DNA of 54,308 bases from Clostridia bacterium (lineage in GTDB: Bacteria; Bacillota; Clostridia; Oscillospirales; Butyricicoccaceae), in the NCBI GenBank assembly GCA_021205365.1, contig JAJPXP010000003.1, positions 1 to 54,308 of the forward strand, read 5' to 3'. The notes below the pieces were generated by a model. That model was not told the DNA's origin and ran no database searches. It saw only the letters and a program-made list of their open reading frames with translations. Position 1 is the first letter of the stretch. Each line of letters opens with the position of its first letter. A program made the position numbers and the translations under genes. Below are positions 35,034 through 44,748 of this stretch, in pieces.

Positions 35034-36284
35034 ATGTATGACCGAATTGTATTGCCAAATGGTGTGCGCATTGTCATGGAACCGATTTCCGGTATGCGTT
35101 CCACTGCTGTTGGCATATGGGTAATGAATGGCTCACGGCATGAACCGGATGAGCTCAGCGGCATCTCTCATTTTGTTGAGCATATGGTGTTTAAAGGAAC
35201 GGAAAAGCGTTCTGCGCAGCATATTGCCATTGCAATGGATGCCATCGGCGGACAGGTAAATGCATTTACAACGAAGGAATGCACCTGTTTCTATTTAAAA
35301 ACACTGGACAAGCATGCACAGACCGGCGTGGAAATTCTTGCAGATATGTTCCTGCATTCCAAATTTGCACAGCGCGATTTGGAACTGGAGCGCGGTGTTG
35401 TCCTGGAAGAGATTGATATGTATGAGGACTCACCGGAAGATGTAGCGACAGAAAAGGTATTTGAAACCTGCTATGCAGGCTCTTCCCTGGGACGCCCGAT
35501 CCTTGGCAGAGAAGAAACGCTCGTAACGATGACGGGCGAAACCTTACATAATTATGTGACAGAATATTATCGTCCGAAGGATACAGTTATTGCAATTGCA
35601 GGTTCTTATACAAAGGATGACATTGATTTTATCTGTGATTTGTTCTCTAGTATGGAGGGTGAAGGACACAATGTCATTGAACCGGCGGAATATAAGCCAT
35701 GCATTTTGTCCCGTCCCAAGGAAATTGAACAGAATCATCTGTGCATTGCATTTCCGGGCATACCGATGCGGGCTGAGGAACGATATATCAATGCACTGAT
35801 GGGCGCTATTCTGGGTGGCGGAATGGCATCCAGACTGTTCCAGAAAATCCGTGAGGAAAATGGCTTGTGCTATTCCATTTACTCCTTCAATACCTCACAT
35901 GAGGATACCGGTGTGTTTGGCATTTATACCGCATTGGGCAAGGAAACAGAGGAAAAGGCCATTCGGTTAATCCGCGAAGAATGCATGCGCTTGGCACAGG
36001 ATGGCCCGGACCGTTCTGAATTAAGCCGCTGCCGTGAACAGGCGAAAACCAACATGCTGCTGGGGATGGAAAGCACCTCCAGCCGTATGAACCAGCTTGG
36101 ACGCAGTGAGATGTTCTTTGGCAAAACGCTGGAGCTGGAAGAGGTTATGGCATTGTATGATGCTGTGACAGCGGATGACATCGCAAATCTGGCCAGACGG
36201 ATTTTTGATTTCGATCAGGCATCGATCTGTGCAGTGGGACAGGTCGGCGATGAAGCATATTATGAAAAATTATTGAGAGAATAA
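35034..36284 (+). CDS. M16-family zinc peptidase (YmxG/MlpA-like)
   Basis: 416 residues, the single-unit bacterial M16 size. The inverted zinc motif HFVEH (His46, Glu49, His50) and the third ligand in ERGVVLEEIDMYEDSPED (Glu125/126) are present, as is the C-terminal half with GGGMASRLFQKIREENGLCYSIYSF. These are processing peptidases homologous to the mitochondrial subunit; in Bacillus YmxG/MlpA lies near pnp, and here pnp is about 3 kb upstream. AGGAGAG precedes the ATG. The adjacent upstream region contains a GTTATA-CT-TATAAC palindrome with a TATACT. Confidence 0.93.
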   Translation: MYDRIVLPNGVRIVMEPISGMRSTAVGIWVMNGSRHEPDELSGISHFVEHMVFKGTEKRSAQHIAIAMDAIGGQVNAFTTKECTCFYLKTLDKHAQTGVEILADMFLHSKFAQRDLELERGVVLEEIDMYEDSPEDVATEKVFETCYAGSSLGRPILGREETLVTMTGETLHNYVTEYYRPKDTVIAIAGSYTKDDIDFICDLFSSMEGEGHNVIEPAEYKPCILSRPKEIEQNHLCIAFPGIPMRAEERYINALMGAILGGGMASRLFQKIREENGLCYSIYSFNTSHEDTGVFGIYTALGKETEEKAIRLIREECMRLAQDGPDRSELSRCREQAKTNMLLGMESTSSRMNQLGRSEMFFGKTLELEEVMALYDAVTADDIANLARRIFDFDQASICAVGQVGDEAYYEKLLRE

Positions 36285-36288
36285 GAAA

Positions 36289-36322
36289 ACAGCGCTGTAG
36301 CAACATTACAGCGCTGTCTGCT
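36289..36322 (+). terminator. Hairpin between the M16 gene and glpK
   Basis: A perfect 11-bp stem (36289-36299 with 36307-36317) and weak T-rich tail; a terminator or a stabilising hairpin. Confidence 0.6.
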
Positions 36323-36340
36323 TCTTAGGGATGTAATAAA

Positions 36341-37837
36341 ATGAAACAATATATTATGGCAATTGATGCTGGGACAACCAGTGCAAGATGTATTCTGTTT
36401 GATAAAAAGGGAACAATGTGTGCGGTGGCCCAGCAGGAACTGCATCTATATTATCCAAAAGAAGGCTGGGTGGAGCAGGATGCAATGGAAATCTGGGCTG
36501 TTCAGTTGTCTGTCTGCCGGGAAGCGATGGCAAAGCTTGCTGTACTGCCGGAACAGATTGCAGCCATTGGCATTACCAACCAGCGGGAGACCACCATTGT
36601 CTGGGACAAAGCAACCGGAAAACCGATTGCGCCTGCGATTGTCTGGCAGTGCCGGCGGACCGCAGCAGATGCAGATGCCCTGCGGGAACGCGGATTGGAA
36701 GACATGATTCAAGCCAAAACCGGTTTGATTGTGGATGCATATTTTTCTGCAACCAAAATCCATTGGATTTTAGAAAATATCCCGGATGCGCGTAAAAAAG
36801 CGGAAAACGGGGAATTATTATTTGGTTCAGTGGATTGCTGGCTGATCTGGAATTTAACCGGCGGAAAAAAGCACGTGACCGATGTGACCAATGCGGCCCG
36901 TACCATGTTATTTGATATCCATAAACGGCAATGGGATGAAGGGATTTTGCGCGAGCTTCATATCCCTGTGAATATGCTGCCGGATGTCGTTCCATCCAGT
37001 GGGATTGCAGGGGAGACGGCAGCAGATCTATTTGGCAGGCCGATTCCGCTGGCTGGCATCGCCGGTGACCAGCAGGCAGCTTTGTTTGGACAGACCTGCT
37101 TCCAGCCGGGGGATGCCAAGAATACATATGGTACTGGCTGTTTTATGCTGATGAATACCGGAGAAAAGCCAGTCAAAAGTGAACATGGTTTGCTGACAAC
37201 CATCGCATGGGATGTGAATGGCGTTGTCAATTATGCATTGGAAGGCTCTGTATTTGTCGCAGGCGCAGCGATACAATGGCTGCGGGATGAAATGGGGCTG
37301 ATTCAAAAAGCTTCTGATTCGGAGGAAATTGCCCGCAGTGTACCGGATACGGCAGGTGTTTACCTGGTGCCGGCGTTCACTGGCTTGGGTGCGCCATACT
37401 GGGATCCGTATGCAAGGGGAACCTTGGTTGGGCTGACCAGAGGTGTCCGGCGTGCGCATATTGTGCGTGCTGCTCTGGAAGCTTTGGCATATCAAACCGC
37501 AGATGTCTTACAGGTGATGGAACAGGATTCCGGCTTGAAATTACAATCACTCAAGGTGGATGGCGGCGCCTGTGCCAACAACTTCCTGATGGAATTTCAG
37601 TCGGATATCATCCATGTGCCGGTAGAACGCCCGGCGTGTGTTGAAACAACCGCACTGGGTGCGGCCTATCTTGCTGGTCTTGCTGTCGGCTACTGGGTTG
37701 ATCGGCAGGAAATCCGGCAGAATATCATACCGGATCGGACCTTCGTGCCGGAAATGAAGGAAGAAGAACGCGAAAAACGGTTATCCGGATGGCATAAGGC
37801 TGTAAACCGTTCGCTTGGATGGGCTTTGGACATGTAA
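36341..37837 (+). CDS. glpK: Glycerol kinase
   Basis: 498 residues, standard length. It phosphorylates glycerol to sn-glycerol-3-phosphate. The FGGY-fold features are there: [15 protein letters not shown] phosphate loop, TNQRETT substrate block, [13 protein letters not shown] and [13 protein letters not shown], and the closing [17 protein letters not shown]. The start codon has only a weak AGGGA site. No glpF or glpD adjoins, and a hairpin separates it from the peptidase gene, so it may rely on read-through. Confidence 0.95.
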   Translation: MKQYIMAIDAGTTSARCILFDKKGTMCAVAQQELHLYYPKEGWVEQDAMEIWAVQLSVCREAMAKLAVLPEQIAAIGITNQRETTIVWDKATGKPIAPAIVWQCRRTAADADALRERGLEDMIQAKTGLIVDAYFSATKIHWILENIPDARKKAENGELLFGSVDCWLIWNLTGGKKHVTDVTNAARTMLFDIHKRQWDEGILRELHIPVNMLPDVVPSSGIAGETAADLFGRPIPLAGIAGDQQAALFGQTCFQPGDAKNTYGTGCFMLMNTGEKPVKSEHGLLTTIAWDVNGVVNYALEGSVFVAGAAIQWLRDEMGLIQKASDSEEIARSVPDTAGVYLVPAFTGLGAPYWDPYARGTLVGLTRGVRRAHIVRAALEALAYQTADVLQVMEQDSGLKLQSLKVDGGACANNFLMEFQSDIIHVPVERPACVETTALGAAYLAGLAVGYWVDRQEIRQNIIPDRTFVPEMKEEEREKRLSGWHKAVNRSLGWALDM

Positions 37838-37870
37838 AGAAATGTTTTTTTAAAAAACTGAAAAAAGTTG

Positions 37871-37899
37871 TTGACAGATGAGGATTTTCTTGGTATACT
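37871..37899 (+). promoter_or_regulatory. Promoter of tRNA-Arg
   Basis: TTGACA (37871-37876), 17 bp, TATACT (37894-37899). Confidence 0.9.
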
Positions 37900-37940
37900 A
37901 GTCAAGCAATCAGGAAATGAGCAAAAAACACTTCCTACAT

Positions 37941-38017
37941 GCGCCAGTAGCTCAGCTGGATAGAGTGTTTGGCTACGAACCAAAAGGTCGGGGGTTCGAA
38001 TCCCTTCTGGCGTACCA
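37941..38017 (+). tRNA. tRNA-Arg (anticodon ACG)
   Basis: A full cloverleaf of 77 nt: acceptor GCGCCAG with CTGGCGT (one G-U), D-arm GCTC/GAGT, anticodon arm TTTGG-CTACGAA-CCAAA giving ACG (read as ICG, Arg CGN), T-arm GGGGG-TTCGAAT-CCCTT. The 3' CCA is encoded. Its own promoter and terminator flank it. Confidence 0.97.
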
Positions 38018-38018
38018 G

Positions 38019-38054
38019 AAAAACCGGTTATTTCGAAAGAAGTAACCGGTTTTT
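38019..38054 (+). terminator. Terminator after tRNA-Arg
   Basis: A perfect 12-bp stem (38019-38030 with 38043-38054) with A-run and T-run ends. Confidence 0.88.
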
Positions 38055-38080
38055 CGTATTTGTGCAAAAAAATATGTTAT

Positions 38081-38116
38081 ACAACCCCCATCTCTCAGGC
38101 GGAGATTGGGGGTTGT
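38081..38116 (-). terminator. Terminator after the SPFH gene
   Basis: ACAACCCCCATCTC pairs with its complement at 38102-38116 with one bulge. On the minus strand it lies about 28 bp beyond the SPFH stop and a T-run follows shortly. Confidence 0.7.
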
Positions 38117-38143
38117 GTAGTATCATTCTATATTGAAACGATG

Positions 38144-39112
38144 TCATTCACCAGATGAATCTCCATCATCTGAGGTAGCGTCGGTGACAACAGTGTCCGC
38201 ACCCTGTACGGTAACCCAGCCATGCTTCTTTCTGGCCTCGGCCTCGGTCATACGGATCAGATTGTCTGTGATGGAATCGGAGATGATTTTATTGGCCTTG
38301 GCTTCCGCCTCTGCGTTTGTAATCGTGACAGCCGCTGCGGCTTCTGCTCTTGCCTTATCTGCTTCACCTTGGGCGATGGCGGTCTGCTTATCCAATTCGG
38401 CTTTCTCTGCATCCTGCTTAGCCTGTTCTTTGGCCTTGACCTTTTCCTGCAGTGCCTCATCCAGCTGTACATCAATAATCAGGGCAGAGGAAACATTGAT
38501 GCCATATTCTGCTGACAGCTTTGTATTGAGATATTCTGTAATTGTCTTGCTGACGTCAGAACGCTTGTCGCTGTAGATATCCATAACAGAGAACTGCGGT
38601 GTCACTTCCTTGATGTAAGCGATGATACTGTTCTGCACCATCGAATCGACAATCTGATCACCATCCATACCATTGAACCTTTCATATAGATCGGTGACAC
38701 GGTCCGGAATGAAATTATAATTGATTGTCATGTTCAGCTTGACCATGCCGCCATCAGCCGGGGCATCGACATGCCAGTCTGCGTGGTCGCTGTCGTTGTA
38801 GTCTGCAGGATTGTTGGAAAGGACAAGCTGCTGCTGTGCGACAGGATAATGCTTTACCTTTGCCCAGGGGGCAATCAGGTGATAGCCTGGCGACAGCGTT
38901 TCTTCCTGTACACCGTTCTTCATCGTGTAGACGACGCCGACCTCGCCCTGTCCAACGCGGTCCAACGAGTTGGAAATAAACAATGCGACTGCGATAACGA
39001 TTACTGCAATCAACAGCCGCTTTTTCCATTTATTTTTTGGCTTTGCGGCAGGTGTGTTTCCAGCTTCAGATGGTCCGGTGTCCGGATCGTTGATTTTTGT
39101 TTCTTCACTCAC
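38144..39112 (-). CDS. SPFH/prohibitin-like membrane protein
   Basis: 322 residues. A polar N-terminus (about 30 residues) precedes one membrane helix (about 32-50), then an SPFH domain with GQGEVGVVYTMKNG, LSPGYHLIAPW and a C-terminal coiled coil rich in Ala, Glu, Lys and Gln (about 210-285, EKVKAKEQAKQDAEKAELDK). Prohibitin-like SPFH proteins oligomerise on membranes as scaffolds for proteases or microdomains. The start is GTG at 39112, with AGGAGG 8 bp upstream. It has its own promoter and faces away from the Bce-type operon. Confidence 0.9.
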   Translation of the reverse strand: MSEETKINDPDTGPSEAGNTPAAKPKNKWKKRLLIAVIVIAVALFISNSLDRVGQGEVGVVYTMKNGVQEETLSPGYHLIAPWAKVKHYPVAQQQLVLSNNPADYNDSDHADWHVDAPADGGMVKLNMTINYNFIPDRVTDLYERFNGMDGDQIVDSMVQNSIIAYIKEVTPQFSVMDIYSDKRSDVSKTITEYLNTKLSAEYGINVSSALIIDVQLDEALQEKVKAKEQAKQDAEKAELDKQTAIAQGEADKARAEAAAAVTITNAEAEAKANKIISDSITDNLIRMTEAEARKKHGWVTVQGADTVVTDATSDDGDSSGE

Positions 39113-39194
39113 TTTTAAAACCTCCTGTTTGCAGTGTGAAGCAATTTCTCTTGTACTTCACGCTAGATCAGTATTGTTGTTTCCCCTATAATAT

Positions 39195-39223
39195 AGGATA
39201 CCGAATGTTGTCGCATAAGTCAA
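39195..39223 (-). promoter_or_regulatory. Promoter of the SPFH gene
   Basis: On the minus strand TTGACT (39223-39218), 17 bp, TATCCT (39200-39195). Confidence 0.6.
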
Positions 39224-39342
39224 CTTTTCTCTCAAGTGCGGATGAATAAATATATGTCATAATAATGGAGGCGGTTGTACAGGAGGTCTCCCTATATTCG
39301 GGATACCGGCACAAAGATGGAGTTCTTGATTTCCGCTTTTCA

Positions 39343-39371
39343 TTGAAAATCATCTGTTCCAATGCTAGAAT
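39343..39371 (+). promoter_or_regulatory. Promoter of the two-component genes
   Basis: TTGAAA (39343-39348), 17 bp, TAGAAT (39366-39371), about 80 nt before the response regulator. Confidence 0.75.
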
Positions 39372-39459
39372 AAAAGCACGCAGTATGGTATGCCAAAGAA
39401 ACTGCAAACAGATATAGTTGGACCGAACCATTTCATTGATGTATTAGAAAGTGAACACT

Positions 39460-40137
39460 ATGTATCGAATTTTGATTATTGAAGATGACAGAGGGATAGC
39501 AGAGGGCATCCGGATGCAGGCAAAACAGTGGGGGCTGGAAGCATACTGTGTTCAGAATTATCGCAAGATATTATCTGAATTTGCAGAAATCCAGCCGCAT
39601 CTTGTGCTGCTGGACATCACACTGCCTTTTTATGATGGTTATTATTGGTGCAGTGAAATCCGCAAAGTGTCGAAGGTCCCAATCGTTTTCATTTCTTCGG
39701 CATCTGACAATATGAATATTGTCATGGCCATGAATATGGGGGCAGATGATTTTATTGCGAAGCCACTTGACGGCAATGTATTGATCGCCAAAATACAGGC
39801 TATGCTCCGGCGTACGTATGATTTCGGTACGGCTGTTCCGGTTTTGGAACATCGTGGAGCAGTATTGAATCTTGGCGATGGCTCTTTTCACTATGATGGC
39901 CAAAGGCTGTCTTTGACGAAAAATGAATACCATATCCTGTTCACACTGATGCAGAACAAAGGTAAGGTTGTGAGCCGGGAAAAGCTGACAGAAGCTTTGT
40001 GGGAAACGGACAGTTTCGTAGATGATAATACATTGACAGTCAATGTAAACCGTCTGCGGAAGAAGCTGGATGCTGCAGGCTTGCCTGATTTCATTACAAC
40101 GAAATTCGGCGTTGGATATCTGGTGGCTGACGTATGA
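39460..40137 (+). CDS. OmpR-family response regulator, BceR-like
   Basis: 225 residues. Receiver domain with acidic pocket Glu8/Asp9/Asp10, phosphorylation site Asp52 in LVLLDITLPFYDG and Lys101 in IAKPLDG; then a winged helix (about 130-223, LTKNEYHILFTLMQNKGKVVSRE and VDDNTLTVNVNRLRKKLD). The wording of both domains matches BceR/GraR regulators of antimicrobial-peptide transporters. The ATG at 39460 is preceded only by a weak GAAAGTG; a GTG three codons upstream is the alternative. It overlaps the kinase gene by ATGA. It should activate the ABC genes from a direct repeat upstream of them. Confidence 0.92.
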   Translation: MYRILIIEDDRGIAEGIRMQAKQWGLEAYCVQNYRKILSEFAEIQPHLVLLDITLPFYDGYYWCSEIRKVSKVPIVFISSASDNMNIVMAMNMGADDFIAKPLDGNVLIAKIQAMLRRTYDFGTAVPVLEHRGAVLNLGDGSFHYDGQRLSLTKNEYHILFTLMQNKGKVVSREKLTEALWETDSFVDDNTLTVNVNRLRKKLDAAGLPDFITTKFGVGYLVADV

Positions 40138-41129
40138 TAAAGCTGATGCTCCGGTATTTCAGGGAACGGAGAGCAGTGATTTTCGTATGGCTGCTTTCCT
40201 GTACGGTCTTTGGAATCACATTCTATTTATATGACCTTCCGTTCGATGCTGTATTGTATCCGATATTGCTCTGCAGTGTATTGTGGTGCAGTTTTGCGAT
40301 ATGGGATGTGTTTCATTGGTATTGCAAACATAGAAAATTACAAAGAGTGAAAACGCTGCCCGCTGAGCTGATGGAACATGTATTTCCGGAAATAACCAGC
40401 TGTGATGATGCCGATTATCAGGAAATCATCCAACTGCTCCGGCAGCAGCAAAAACAGTTGAAAATCGAAAACAACCGCCATTATTCCGATATGGTAGAGT
40501 ATTATACGATTTGGGCGCATCAGATCAAAACGCCAATTGCTTCGATGCGGTTAAATCTGCAGAATGAGGATTCTCCCTTGTCCCGGCGCCTGACCGCTGA
40601 CCTGTTTCGGATTGAACAATATGTGGAGATGGTATTGATGTTCCTGCGGCTGGACACGGATTCCACAGACTATGTCATTCGGGAATGCGATCTGGATCGA
40701 ATCGTCCGTGGAGCTGTGAGAAAATTTGCAGGAGAATTTATTAGCCGGAAGCTCAAGCTGGATTACCAGCCGCTGCAAACCCCAATATTGACAGATGAAA
40801 AATGGCTGTCGTTTGTCATAGAGCAGATTCTGACCAATGCTCTGAAATATACACGCTCCGGCAGTATTTCCATTACATTGGAGCGCGAACAAACGCTGTG
40901 TATCCGTGATACAGGAATCGGCATTGCCACAGAGGATTTGCCGCGCATTTTTGAAAAAGGTTATACCGGCTACAATGGACGCAATGACAAACACGCCAGC
41001 GGTATCGGGTTGTACCTGTGTAAACGTATCTGCGGGAATTTGCGGCATCCGATTTCCGTGGAATCTGTTGTGGATGAAGGGACTATAGTACGGATTGGCT
41101 TGGAAAGAAATCCACTGGAAGTGGAATAA
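40134..41129 (+). CDS. Intramembrane-sensing histidine kinase, BceS-like
   Basis: 331 residues. Two closely spaced membrane helices (about 16-34 and 38-58) with almost no outside loop, as in BceS, which senses through its transporter. Phospho-acceptor His129 in WAHQIKTPIASMRLN; N-box EQILTNALKYT; DTGIGIATEDLPRIFEKGYTG and SGIGLYLCKRI complete the ATPase domain. Start overlaps the regulator stop. The kinase, regulator and downstream ABC pair make a full Bce-type unit. Confidence 0.93.
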   Translation: MIKLMLRYFRERRAVIFVWLLSCTVFGITFYLYDLPFDAVLYPILLCSVLWCSFAIWDVFHWYCKHRKLQRVKTLPAELMEHVFPEITSCDDADYQEIIQLLRQQQKQLKIENNRHYSDMVEYYTIWAHQIKTPIASMRLNLQNEDSPLSRRLTADLFRIEQYVEMVLMFLRLDTDSTDYVIRECDLDRIVRGAVRKFAGEFISRKLKLDYQPLQTPILTDEKWLSFVIEQILTNALKYTRSGSISITLEREQTLCIRDTGIGIATEDLPRIFEKGYTGYNGRNDKHASGIGLYLCKRICGNLRHPISVESVVDEGTIVRIGLERNPLEVE

Positions 41130-41145
41130 AAGGAAGATATGACAA

Positions 41146-41175
41146 AAATGTAAGAATTGAACGGGGAAATGTAAG
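41146..41175 (+). promoter_or_regulatory. Direct-repeat site for the response regulator
   Basis: AAATGTAAG occurs at 41146-41154 and 41167-41175, exactly 21 bp apart. The second copy overlaps an inverted repeat (GGGAAATG with CATTTCCC at 41193-41200). This is the geometry of OmpR-family binding sites, just upstream of the transporter genes. Confidence 0.6.
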
Positions 41176-41244
41176 CTGATTCGATGGAGGCGCATTTCCC
41201 TGTTTGTTATCCTATATGTGTAGACGAACACAGGAGGATTTTAC

Positions 41245-42009
41245 ATGAGTATATTAGAAGTGAGTAAATTACAGAAAATCTATACAACACGTTTCGGCGG
41301 AAATCAGATAGAAGCTTTAAAACAGGTTTCCTTTTCGGTAGAGCAGGGGGAATATGTTGCGATTATGGGTGAATCCGGCAGCGGCAAGACCACGCTGCTG
41401 AACATTTTAGCAGCATTGGATAAGCCGACCTCTGGTACCGTATTGCTGGATGGGAGAGATTTGACTGCATTAAAAGAAGCGGATGTTGCTGCTTTCCGGC
41501 GGGAACAGCTTGGCTTTGTATTTCAGGAATTTAATCTGCTGGATACCTTCTCTGTGGAAGATAACATTTATCTTCCATTGGTGTTAGCAGGAAAAAGCTA
41601 TTCTGAAATGGAGGGACGTCTGGTGCCGATTGCAGCACAGCTGGGCATCACATCACTGCTGAAAAAATATCCCTATGAGATATCCGGCGGCCAGAAGCAG
41701 CGCGCAGCGGTGGCACGTGCGTTGATTACCAATCCAAAGCTTATTCTGGCAGATGAGCCGACGGGTACATTGGATTCCAGGGCAACAGATGAGCTGCTCA
41801 GTTTGTTTCGGAAGATTAATGGTCAGGGACAGACGGTTCTGATGGTAACGCATTCTGTCAAAGCAGCAAGCCATGCCGGACGTGTGCTGTTTATCAAGGA
41901 TGGCGAAGTATTTCATCAGCTATACAGGGGAACCAGCTCCAATGAACAGCTGTATCAGCGGATATCGGATACGCTGACTCTTCTGGCGACAGGCGGTGAC
42001 CGGGGATGA
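41245..42009 (+). CDS. ABC transporter ATPase, BceA-like
   Basis: 254 residues of the MacB/LolD-like ATPase type. Walker A GESGSGKT (42-49), Q-loop FVFQEFNLLDTFSVEDN, signature SGGQKQR, Walker B LILADEPTGTLDS, switch His in VTHS. It drives BceB-type permeases that free lipid II cycle intermediates from peptide antibiotics such as bacitracin. CAGGAGG precedes the ATG; its stop overlaps the permease start. Confidence 0.95.
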   Translation: MSILEVSKLQKIYTTRFGGNQIEALKQVSFSVEQGEYVAIMGESGSGKTTLLNILAALDKPTSGTVLLDGRDLTALKEADVAAFRREQLGFVFQEFNLLDTFSVEDNIYLPLVLAGKSYSEMEGRLVPIAAQLGITSLLKKYPYEISGGQKQRAAVARALITNPKLILADEPTGTLDSRATDELLSLFRKINGQGQTVLMVTHSVKAASHAGRVLFIKDGEVFHQLYRGTSSNEQLYQRISDTLTLLATGGDRG

Positions 42010-44012
42010 AAAAAGGTTTATATTCCAGACTGGCGTGGACTGGTATCCGCAAAAACCGACAGTTGTATCTGCCATATCTTCTGACCTGTATTGGCATGGT
42101 AATGATGTTTTATATCATTGATTATCTGGCAGAGTCCCCGTTGCTGCTGCAAGTGCACGGCGGACAGACAATGAAAAGTATTTTGTCCTTGGGCAGAATT
42201 GTTATTGGCATTTTTGCCGTAATCTTTCTGTTTTACACCAATTCTTTTCTGATCCGCAGACGAAACAGGGAATTTGGACTATACAATATTCTGGGCATGA
42301 ACAAACGCAATATCAGCCGGATTCTGTTGTGGGAAACGGCGATTGTAGCAGGCATTTCTCTGATTTGTGGCTTGCTTTTGGGCATACTGTTTTCGAAGCT
42401 GGCAGAGCTGGCAATGTTGAAAATGGTACAAGCAGAGGCGAATACATCCTTGTCCATTGCAGTTTCGGGATTATTGGAAACAATACTGATATTTGCAGGT
42501 ATTTTCCTGTTTTTGCTGTTTGTATCACTTGCAAGAGTACGGCTGTCCAATCCAATCACGTTGTTGAGAAGTGAATCCTCTGGAGAAAAGCCTCCAAAGG
42601 CCAATTGGATTTTGGCATTGATTGGATTGGCGCTTTTAGCTGCAGCCTATTATTTGGCAGTTTCCATTGAGGATCCGATTTCTGCAATGATGTGGTTCTT
42701 TGTCGCAGTGGTTATGGTTATCCTCGCGACCTATTGCCTGTTCATTGCTGGAAGTGTCGTATTTTGCAGACTGCTGCAGAGGAACAAACGATATTACTAT
42801 AAGGCGAACCATTTCGTTTCTGTGTCATCTATGGTTTACCGTATGAAACGAAATGGCGCAGGTCTGGCATCGATTTGTGTGCTCAGTACAATGGTTCTGG
42901 TTATGATTGCTTCTACTGGTAGTCTGTTTATTGGAGCAGAAGATGCGCTGCGCAGCCAATTTCCACAGGACTTTACCGTAAAGTATTTGTTTCCTTCAAC
43001 TGATTACTGCAATGAACAGAACTATGCAGAATTACGCAAGCTTACAGATGATGCAATTACTGCAGAAAAATTAAATGAAATAGAATATACACAGGTACAG
43101 CTTGCAGGTATACTGGGGGACGGAAGCATTGCTTTGGAAAGTGATGATTACAGCTACAGTGATATATGTGTTGTCTATATTATGCCGTTGTCTGACTATA
43201 ATAGGCTCACCGGAAAAACAGAAACTTTGCAGAAGAATGAAGTCTTAATTTATTCAAAAGACGAACCATATCCGTATGATACCATCTCCATTGGCGAGAC
43301 AACACAGATGAAGGTAAAAAAGGCATCTTCCTTCCCTGATATTTACGATCCGATAATAATGAAAAAGTATTACATGTTCGTTGATAATTTTGCCAGTTAT
43401 GTGGAAGGAATATTATCACAGCTGCCGGAGGATGAACGTGACATTTATTATTTTGATGCATTTGATGTCGATGTGGGTTACCAGACACAGGCGGATAAGA
43501 CCATAGCGGAAATTACAGCGGCAATGGATGAAAATCCGGTATTTGCAGGCGGTGAAGATGATAGCTATTGGATTGTTTCTTATGCAGAAAATAAAGATCA
43601 ATTTTACAGTCTGTATGGAATCCTGTTTTTTCTTGGAATTCTGTTAAGTATTGTTTTTGTATTTGCAGCGGTGTTAATTATCTATTACAAGCAGATTTCA
43701 GAGGGCTATGAGGATCAGGCACGCTTTGAGATTATGCAAAAGGTTGGCATGACAAAGCGGGAAATCCGCAGGAGCATTAGCTCACAGGTTTTGACCGTGT
43801 TCTTTGCGCCGCTGGTGCTGGCAGGTGTGCATCTGGCGTTTGCATTTCCAATCGTATGGGAACTCATCCAGTGCTTTGGTATTCAGAATTTGAAGCTGAT
43901 GATTGAGTCTCATATCGGCTGTTTCCTGATATTTACTGTACTATATGCCGTGGTTTATCGCGTGACATCAAATGTTTATTTTGGAATCGTAAGTGGCGGC
44001 AGACAATCATAA
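42006..44012 (+). CDS. FtsX-like ABC permease, BceB-like
   Basis: 668 residues with about ten membrane helices: an N-terminal helix (about 20-40), pairs before residue 290, and a closing FtsX-type group after 540. A large extracellular domain of some 220 residues (about 310-535) sits between helices 7 and 8, the hallmark of BceB that recognises the peptide and signals to the kinase. RRRNREFGLYNILGMNKRNI and ARFEIMQKVGMTKREIRRSI are the two repeated coupling motifs. ATGA overlap with the ATPase. The ligand class cannot be told from sequence. Confidence 0.94.
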   Translation: MKKGLYSRLAWTGIRKNRQLYLPYLLTCIGMVMMFYIIDYLAESPLLLQVHGGQTMKSILSLGRIVIGIFAVIFLFYTNSFLIRRRNREFGLYNILGMNKRNISRILLWETAIVAGISLICGLLLGILFSKLAELAMLKMVQAEANTSLSIAVSGLLETILIFAGIFLFLLFVSLARVRLSNPITLLRSESSGEKPPKANWILALIGLALLAAAYYLAVSIEDPISAMMWFFVAVVMVILATYCLFIAGSVVFCRLLQRNKRYYYKANHFVSVSSMVYRMKRNGAGLASICVLSTMVLVMIASTGSLFIGAEDALRSQFPQDFTVKYLFPSTDYCNEQNYAELRKLTDDAITAEKLNEIEYTQVQLAGILGDGSIALESDDYSYSDICVVYIMPLSDYNRLTGKTETLQKNEVLIYSKDEPYPYDTISIGETTQMKVKKASSFPDIYDPIIMKKYYMFVDNFASYVEGILSQLPEDERDIYYFDAFDVDVGYQTQADKTIAEITAAMDENPVFAGGEDDSYWIVSYAENKDQFYSLYGILFFLGILLSIVFVFAAVLIIYYKQISEGYEDQARFEIMQKVGMTKREIRRSISSQVLTVFFAPLVLAGVHLAFAFPIVWELIQCFGIQNLKLMIESHIGCFLIFTVLYAVVYRVTSNVYFGIVSGGRQS

Positions 44013-44172
44013 TGGGGACCATCTGTGCATTGATATAACCAGCGTCACGCGGGCAGGGAACATTTCAAAGGACTGCGCGAATGTACATTGCTAAATCTAA
44101 TCAAATCAGGCGGGAAATGTAATGGAAAATTTGACCAGTCCAGACAAAAGAACTGTACAGGCATAAATAAAA

Positions 44173-44220
44173 AGAGCGCATAACACAAGGGAGAATCCAA
44201 GTGCTATGCGCTCTGCTTTT
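44173..44220 (+). terminator. Terminator after the Bce-type operon
   Basis: AGAGCGCATA (44173-44182) pairs with TATGCGCTCT (44205-44214), extended by CAC/GTG, then a T-rich end. The 160 bp between the bceB-like stop and this hairpin show nothing else. Confidence 0.8.
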
Positions 44221-44283
44221 GCTGACGGGATAAACCATAAATAAACCACAAACGGAAATTGAGGATTTTGAAACAGTACAAAA

Positions 44284-44310
44284 AAGCCTGAATCGTGATG
44301 ATTCAGGCTT
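44284..44310 (-). terminator. Old terminator of the tRNA-fMet gene
   Basis: AAGCCTGAATC pairs with GATTCAGGCTT; on the minus strand six T residues follow. It lies just beyond the 3' end of the tRNA-fMet fragment and marks the host side of the attachment site. Confidence 0.85.
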
Positions 44311-44316
44311 AAATAA

Positions 44317-44361
<45 letters not shown>

Positions 44362-44748
44362 TTGTACGCGATGTTTGTTGGGAACCTTTGTAAGTTCTCA
44401 AAAATGCGTAAAACACATTGAAATTCGAGGTTTATATGTTGGGTATCGTTGCGGTTCTTTCTGGCGATTTGTTTGAATTGTCCCCATTGTGTCCCCAACC
44501 TGTCCCCACAAGAAGAGAGAGGGAAAGAGTACTGGGATATAGTGCACGGTATATTACCCCCCATCGTTGAAATGTTTAGATAGTCTTTTATTTGCAGTAA
44601 GTTTGTGTAAATTATTTTCTAACTACGCAAAATATTTTTAAAATGAAAAGAGAGCTGGATCACTCCAACTCTCTCAAGTATGTGTCCGCAAACACATACC
44701 CCAATTATTAATTAATATTATACTGCAATGCTTAAAAAAATGCAAGTA
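44362..44748. other. Attachment-proximal non-coding stretch
   Basis: No supported gene. Two hairpins near the right end (AGAGAG-x-TGGA with TCCA-x-CTCTCT at 44651-44676; GTATGTGT with ACACATAC at 44680-44699) probably terminate the Abi gene on the minus strand. The run of TGTCCCC words at 44479-44509 is reminiscent of integrase gene ends but no integrase frame is intact. Confidence 0.5.

Noticed and set aside
37690-38067. 125-residue minus-strand frame over tRNA-Arg
   Set aside because: Its GTPEGIRTPDLLVRSQ stretch is the well-known false protein read from the antisense strand of tRNA genes; the cloverleaf with promoter and terminator is clear.
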